This document shows, piece by piece, positions 58,800 to 64,000 of a DNA stretch of 64,000 nucleotides. A program made the translations under genes and the position numbers. The notes beneath the pieces are model-generated. The model was given only the letters and a program-made list of their open reading frames with translations. It had not been told where the DNA came from and searched no databases. Source of the stretch: Tamarix chinensis (taxonomy: Eukaryota; Streptophyta; Magnoliopsida; Caryophyllales; Tamaricaceae); NCBI GenBank assembly GCA_030549775.1, contig CM060175.1, positions 102,840,922-102,904,921 of the forward strand. Reading direction: 5' to 3'. Every line of letters starts with the position of its first letter. Positions within the stretch are counted from its first letter, which is position 1.

Positions 58800-60800
58800 A
58801 CCCGTGAACCCTAGCTCATTATTCTCCCTCTTCTTCTTCGACTTTCATTTTCTCTCTCTTTCATCAGCCAAAACATCTGCCATTTTTTCTTTTTCTCATT
58901 CAACTTTGTCATCCATTTTTTAAAGGTTTATTTCAATCTAGTCTCTATTTATTATGTATTTTTGGTATAAGATTATCTAATTATTATTTTGTAGGTGTAA
59001 TCTGGAGCACCACCGTTGCGCCGTAACCGAGAACCACCATTATTAATTTGGTATAATTATTATGTATTTGTTTGTTTATATTAATTGTTGCATATTATTC
59101 ACATTGAAATAATTTTTTGAATTAGATTATTTTAGTTAGCGTACGATTGGTTAATTACATTATTTTAATTAGATTTTGTATAATTGGATTATAAGATTAT
59201 TGTAGTTAGGGTATGATCAGTTAGTTACATTATTTTAATTAGATTTTGTATGATTAGATTATTGTAGTTAGGGTTTATTTAATTGATTAATTATATTTTA
59301 TATAATTTAGCTATTAGATAATTATAGTTAGATTATGTGTATAGTTAGATTATTGTATGTAGTTGTTTCTATGCATGTTAGATTAGAAAAAGTATTAGTA
59401 TGTTAGAGTATAATAAATATTTTAGATAATTTTGTTATTAATATATATGTTTGGTAGTATCTTTATATATGTGTATGTTTTAAAAGGTATCATGCTAGTA
59501 AATATTAAATTTGGTGATATATAATTTTTAGTTTTTTGGTGAGTTTGTTAGATTTAATTAATATTTGTTAGACTACGTGTTTAATTCATATCTTAGTGTG
59601 TAAGCATGTTAGGTTATGTAATTAGCATATTAATTTGGAGGTGCATGATATAAATATATAATGTTGATCTATGATGTATGAAAAGGTAAATACTAAAAAA
59701 TAAGGTAAATAGTTAGAATTTTTGTTTTCATTTATTATTGTATAATAATAAAAATTAATGGTGCCAATTATTCAAAAAAAAAATGAAAATATCAAAACAT
59801 TCATGACATTATAAAGTAATCAATAAAGATAAACAAAATTATTTTTACTTTTTGAATATTGATGAATTCTATATAGTTAGATTATTGTGAAATTATACAA
59901 CTAATATATTTTTGGTCATTGAATATGAAATGAATTTATGTGTAAGGTATTGACCATAGAAAATAATTAATAGGAATGTGTGAACCTATTTTAGTAATTA
60001 ATGATTACTATATAATAGTTAAATATTTTAGGTAAAAAAAATTAATCTTTAATCTAATATAGTAATTAATGAAATGATATAAAAAAAAACTCAAATCTTT
60101 GATATTGTCTAATGATCCATATGGAATTAAAAGAAATGAAATAAATTCCATGTTAACTTAAAAAAATGGTGATTTTGTGTCATTTTTGTAGGTGGTAGGA
60201 TGATACTTGATGTATACCCTCTGTCTTACTTTAGGATATCTCCAAATGGAGATATTAGACATCATGTGAGATGGGTACATGATGTGCTAGATCACATAGT
60301 AGAGAAGAGTTTGTATTGGGGACTATAAAAGTGTAGGTCATATTATCTTTTATTTACCTTGCCACTTATACAACCATAGGTAGGGGCGATGACTAGATAT
60401 CTACATTTGTTTGTCACTGATATTCCACACTCTAGATTTGTTGAGGATGATCATTTTATGAGATACTATGATCAAACTGCTAGAGAGTTGATAGTGATTT
60501 ATTATGAATGGAAATCTCTCCATGGGATGTCGACAAGTGTATACCCTAATTATCCAAGAGACTCATTCAAGGTAGATGGACCTTCTTCTAAAGAAATGAG
60601 AGAACAAATGATTCTACAAGAATTGTGAACTTATTGAGTAATTGAGAGTTGATCATAAGATGTTACCATGAACTTTGATAGGTGATCAAGAACATAAAAG
60701 TGTATACCCCTAAAGTTTGTACTAGCCTACTAAATAATATTTTTAGGATTAGGGTTCCTTATTAGATATGTAACCATGTTTTATCTTTTTGTTATACAAT
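58800..60800 (+). other. CACTA element 2: leader and AT-rich, unrecognised part
   Basis: A CTTCTTCTTCG and CTCTCTCTTTCATC leader (58825-58865) looks like a transposon 5' UTR. 59040-60180 is AT-rich, intron-like, with repeated GATTATTGTAGTTAGGGT segments (about 59190 and 59260). The open segment 60389-60628 (79 codons) lies on the plus strand ahead of TNP2. It may be a first-ORF remnant, but no domain is recognised. Confidence 0.4.
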
Positions 60801-62603
60801 TTAATAGATACGATGATCATCGATAAGAGTTAGAGGAGATTATAGAATAGTATGTCTGATAAGTTTTAGAATGGGCTTCAAGCTTTTATTAAAATGGAAA
60901 AAATTTGTCTAAATTTGGATGGGTGTGTTTGTTTTCCTTGTAAGAACTATAACAATTATATTTGGCACCCTCCTACTATAATTTAAAGTCACATACTACG
61001 CTTTAGGTTCATTCTAACTTATGATAATTTGTTGTACCATGGTGAAACATAGTCAATGTTACTTAAGGAGGATAGAGGAGATGAGATGGTGCATATTTTG
61101 GATGATTTGTTATGTGGTACTATGAGGCTCGTGCAGATGACATGGTTTATAGTGAACCCTTAGGTGGTGAAAATTTTATTAATAAATATTATAACAGGAA
61201 TTTAGGTGTTGATTTGAGGAAAGATATAGATCAATATTATGAAGAATTATTTGAGGATATGGAGACAGAATTATATCCTATTTACAAGAATTTTTATTAT
61301 TTAAACTTATTAGTAAAGTTGACGCATCATAAGGTATTAAACAAGAGGAGAAAATAACAACTTTGATGCACTATTAAAGTTGTTGAAAAATTCTCTCCTA
61401 GAGTGAAATAAATCACCCATATCACATTACGATGCTAAGAAGAAGATGAGTAAGTTAGGTTTATGGTACAAATATATTCATGTGTGCAGGTTTCATTGTG
61501 CACTTTTTTTGGAAGGAAAATGCTAAAAGAATTAGGTGTCCACTATGTGGTACCTCTTGATGAGTTGATGAAGGTACAAAGGGGAAAAATACCTCATGAA
61601 GTGTTGTGGTACTTTCCTTTGAAACCAAAAATAAAGAGGTTATATGCTTGCAGACACACTACTAAAGATATGAGATAGCATTTGATTGGGTGTTCTAGAG
61701 ATCCAGGAGCGCTACAACATCCAGCTGATGGGCAAGTATGAAAAGATTTTGATTTGAAGTATTTAGATTTTTCTATTGATTCTCAAAAAAAAATTGGGGT
61801 TAGCATCTAATGGGTTTAATCCATTTAGCATGGGTAGAAATTATAGCATGTGGCCAATAATTATGACTACCTATAACTTACCCTTGTGGTGATGCATGAT
61901 AGACCCATTTTTTTATGTCGACTTTGTTAATCCCCAATCGCCATGGGCCTTTGATGGATATTGATATGTTTCTTAGGTCATTGGTTGATGAGTTGAAAGA
62001 TTTGTGGGGTGGCAGGAGTTAACACACAAGATGTTTTTGAGAACAAAGGATGGATATTGATATGGACTATTAATAATTTTCATACTCGATCATATCTCTC
62101 AGGATAGATTGGGAAGGATATCTTGTATGCCCTAATTGTAATAAAGATACTCCATTCGTTAGATTGAGAGGTAATATAGGATATATTAAACATAGAAGAT
62201 TTCTTCCAAACAATCATCTAATGAGGAAAAGTAAATTATTTAATGGTAAGGGTGAGAAAAGAAGTCCTCCTCAAAAGTTGTTGCTTGTTGGTATCTTGAT
62301 GTAGTTGAGTCACATAAAAAATCACCCATTTGGAAAATATTATGACAATAGAAAGAGAGGTGTTGATGAATTAAATTGGAAAAAGAAAAGCATATTCTAT
62401 GAGTTGTCATATTAGTCTACGCTTATACTAAAACATAATTTAGATGTCATGCGTATTGAGAAGAATGTTTCTTTTAATTTGATCAAGGCATTACTTGGTA
62501 TTGTTGATTAAAGGGACACTGATAATGCGAGACATGACTTAGCAGATATGAAAATTAGACATGAGTTCTATCTTTATTATGATTGAGAATGAACTAATGA
62601 AGC
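60800..62603 (+). pseudogene. CACTA element 2: TNP2-like transposase, N-terminal half
   Basis: The transposase-associated N-terminal region reads FIKMEKICLNLDGCVCFPCK, then NNYIWHPPTII and HILRFRFILTYDN, with its CxxC-type cysteines. An open frame 61112-61357 gives DQYYEELFEDMETELYPIYK and LNLLVKLTHHK. An open frame 61463-61678 gives GVHYVVPLDELMKVQRGKIP and WYFPLKPKIKRLYACRHT. Next come GCSRDPGALQHPADGQV, LKYLDFSIDS and, near 62050, ILIWTINNFHT.SYLSG. The last recognisable part is VLRRMFLLI/MRIEKNVSFNLIKALLG. Many stops are present. The gene is cut at 62604 by an LTR. Confidence 0.8.
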
Positions 62604-63044
62604 TGTAATATCCCAAATTTTAGTTAACCTAATACCATATAAATTATATCTTAATGTGATTCTAATCTTATGAGAAATATTATTTTAGCTTTGACCCAAT
62701 TTTGTAATTTTGAAACTTTAACTGGAAATCGAAACCTTGTTTCAGATAAACCGAAATCAAAACTTGCTAAAACTTTTGCTAATCCAAATTATTTGGCTAA
62801 TCCCAAAATTTCTAATCTAATCCTAATTCCCTAAACCTTCTCTCTTATCCTTTTCTTTTCTTCCTCTCTTCCTTTTTTTCCTTTCCTTTTCTTTTCTTTT
62901 CCCTTTTTCTCCTGCACCGACTTTGTGGCATGAGGAAATTCTCTTCCTCTTCCCGATCACCATTTTCCCTGCCACCCTCGTGCCCTAATGCACCACGACA
63001 CCATCTTCCGTGTGCACCAAGACAGCCATTCCCATCACTCTCTG
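62604..63044 (+). repeat. LTR 5' end inserted in CACTA element 2 TNP2
   Basis: TGTAATATCCCAAATTTTAG opens it right after the TNP2 frame. About 230 bp of AT-rich sequence and the start of a pyrimidine-rich tract (62835-62960) follow, as in the other long LTRs. It is cut after 440 bp by a minus-strand LTR. The remainder, if kept, lies beyond the window. Confidence 0.65.
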
Positions 63045-63968
63045 TGTAACACCCCAAAATTCACTACTTTTTTTGTAAGCGGAAGAATTTAAATTAAAAC
63101 CCGTGAATTGTGGGGATGTTACCACCACACTTAGTACCAGACCGGTTCTCTCCGACCGTTCCAGTACCAAGTGCTAAGGATAAAAAGATTAACATAAAAA
63201 TCAAACCAAGATTTCATAAAAGAACTAGAAAGATCGTACATTAAAAATCAGAGTACGCGTAAAGAATTATAATTCATATCCAAAAAGAGAAATAATCATA
63301 CAAGGGTTAAACAGTTTATCTCAAAAGTTCAATACAGAGTAACAATTTAAAAAGGATATATCCAATACAAAATAAATAATAGAAGGAAATAGAATCACAT
63401 AAAGACTGAAATATGGCCACCACTCTCTCGAACTTTGAGCCAAAATATGCTCAACACTCAGCCCTGCTGGATGTCTCACCCACCTGCACAATGTCAGAAG
63501 GGCATACTACTTGTGGGAATAAGCAGCACCCATGAAAAGGGTGATCAGTACGCTATGTATTGAGTAAGGTAACCGAGCACTAAGGACAACATATAAAATC
63601 ACATAAACCATGCATAAGAATAAAAGAACATAAAAACCATCATGATAATATAACGACGAACAATTATTCGGGTACATACATAAAGGCCCAATTATATACC
63701 AGATTAATTATTTAATTAATCCTTTATCGAATTATTTTCACACCATGCTCTTTATCAAGTCCATATGAGTACAGAAACCCCACTATTTTTGCCAGTGGAT
63801 CAGTCTCCATGGCACTTTGGCTCCTGGCCACTATTTTATCCGGTGGATCAGTCACTTAGGGTACATGCCCTACCACTATTATATGCCGGTGGATCGGTCT
63901 AGCCCCTTTTCTCGCACGGTGTTCCACTGTAAGTCATTAGTGTCTTCCCACATCTTAACAACACATAT
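63045..63968 (-). repeat. Long-LTR 3' portion, minus strand
   Basis: TGTAACACCCCAAAATTCACT at 63045 is the reverse complement of the family 3' end (AGTGAATTTTGGGGTGTTACA). Moving right, a hairpin (63545-63563) and GAATAAGCAGCACCCATGA match CTGCTTATTC of the 5-kb copy. CTATTTTATCCGGTGGATCAG units and CCACTGTAAGTCATTAGTGTC (63930-63950) match the ATAATAGTGG block and anchor at 8443-8660. It is the copy closest in sequence to 4420-9435. It is cut at 63969. Confidence 0.75.
63545..63563 (-). promoter_or_regulatory. Hairpin near LTR 3' end, minus strand
   Basis: TCAGTAC-GCTAT-GTATTGA (plus-strand reading) forms a 7-bp stem with one mismatched or wobble pair, in the place equivalent to 9005-9022 and 53875-53895. 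Confidence 0.45.
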
Positions 63969-64000
63969 TGTAACACCCCCAAATTTCACTCCTGAAAAAT
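63969..64000 (-). repeat. Another minus-strand LTR 3' end, runs off the window
   Basis: TGTAACACCCCCAAATTTCAC, then TCCTGAAAAAT, is the reverse complement of AGGAGTGAATTTTGGGGGTGTT seen at 54419-54439. Only 32 bp are visible. Confidence 0.55.

Overview
This is nuclear DNA from a flowering plant. It is AT-rich and full of nested plant transposable elements: CACTA/En-Spm with TNP2, plant L1-type LINEs, a zf-BED hAT, a Cassandra TRIM, Tourist-like MITEs and very long LTRs. It holds one clearly intact protein-coding gene, an intronless bHLH transcription factor at 44559-45371. Nothing in the window is bacterial or organellar in organisation. Monocot versus dicot cannot be settled from this window alone.

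Layout. 1-330 is a retrotransposon gag scrap. 330-1160 is LTR-like and simple sequence. 1165-3357 is a minus-strand decayed LTR. 3360-14627 is CACTA element 1 (TNP2, DUF4218/4216, a second ORF and a Ulp1-like piece), split by a 5,016-bp solo LTR (4420-9435) flanked by GTAAA repeats. 14801-18499 is a probable further LTR with a tandem array. 19200-20640 is a LINE on the minus strand and 20830-21420 a LINE RNase H end on the plus strand. 21420-26280 is simple and low-copy sequence with one MITE. 26290-30660 is a degenerate plus-strand L1 LINE carrying a complete Cassandra TRIM (28851-29456, target duplication TTACT). 31590-35118 is a 3.5-kb solo LTR (target duplication GATGG). 35240-37197 holds two recent tandem duplications. 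37656-38940 is a minus-strand LINE and 38945-40880 a hAT pseudogene. 41310-42215 is a GC-richer island of organelle-like character, followed by small MITEs and the bHLH gene. 47296-57690 is a nest of three LTR copies. 57916-58159 is a MITE. 58196-62603 is CACTA element 2, broken at 62604 by another LTR, itself broken by minus-strand LTRs at 63045 and 63969.

The recurrent feature is a family of unusually long LTRs (3.5-5 kb). They share TGTAAYAYCCC...GGGTGTTAYA termini, an early pyrimidine-rich tract, a hypervariable tandem-repeat block, an ACACTAATCACTTA anchor and a short hairpin near the 3' end. At least seven copies or fragments are visible, several nested in other elements, and none has a partner LTR here.

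The gene belongs to the LAX PANICLE1/HECATE group of bHLH regulators (axillary meristem and reproductive development in characterised species). It sits in a roughly 5-kb island without LTRs. I did not find a convincing new multigene system. The most notable points are the giant-LTR architecture and hairpin, the Cassandra insertion with a reconstructable empty site, and the gene island.
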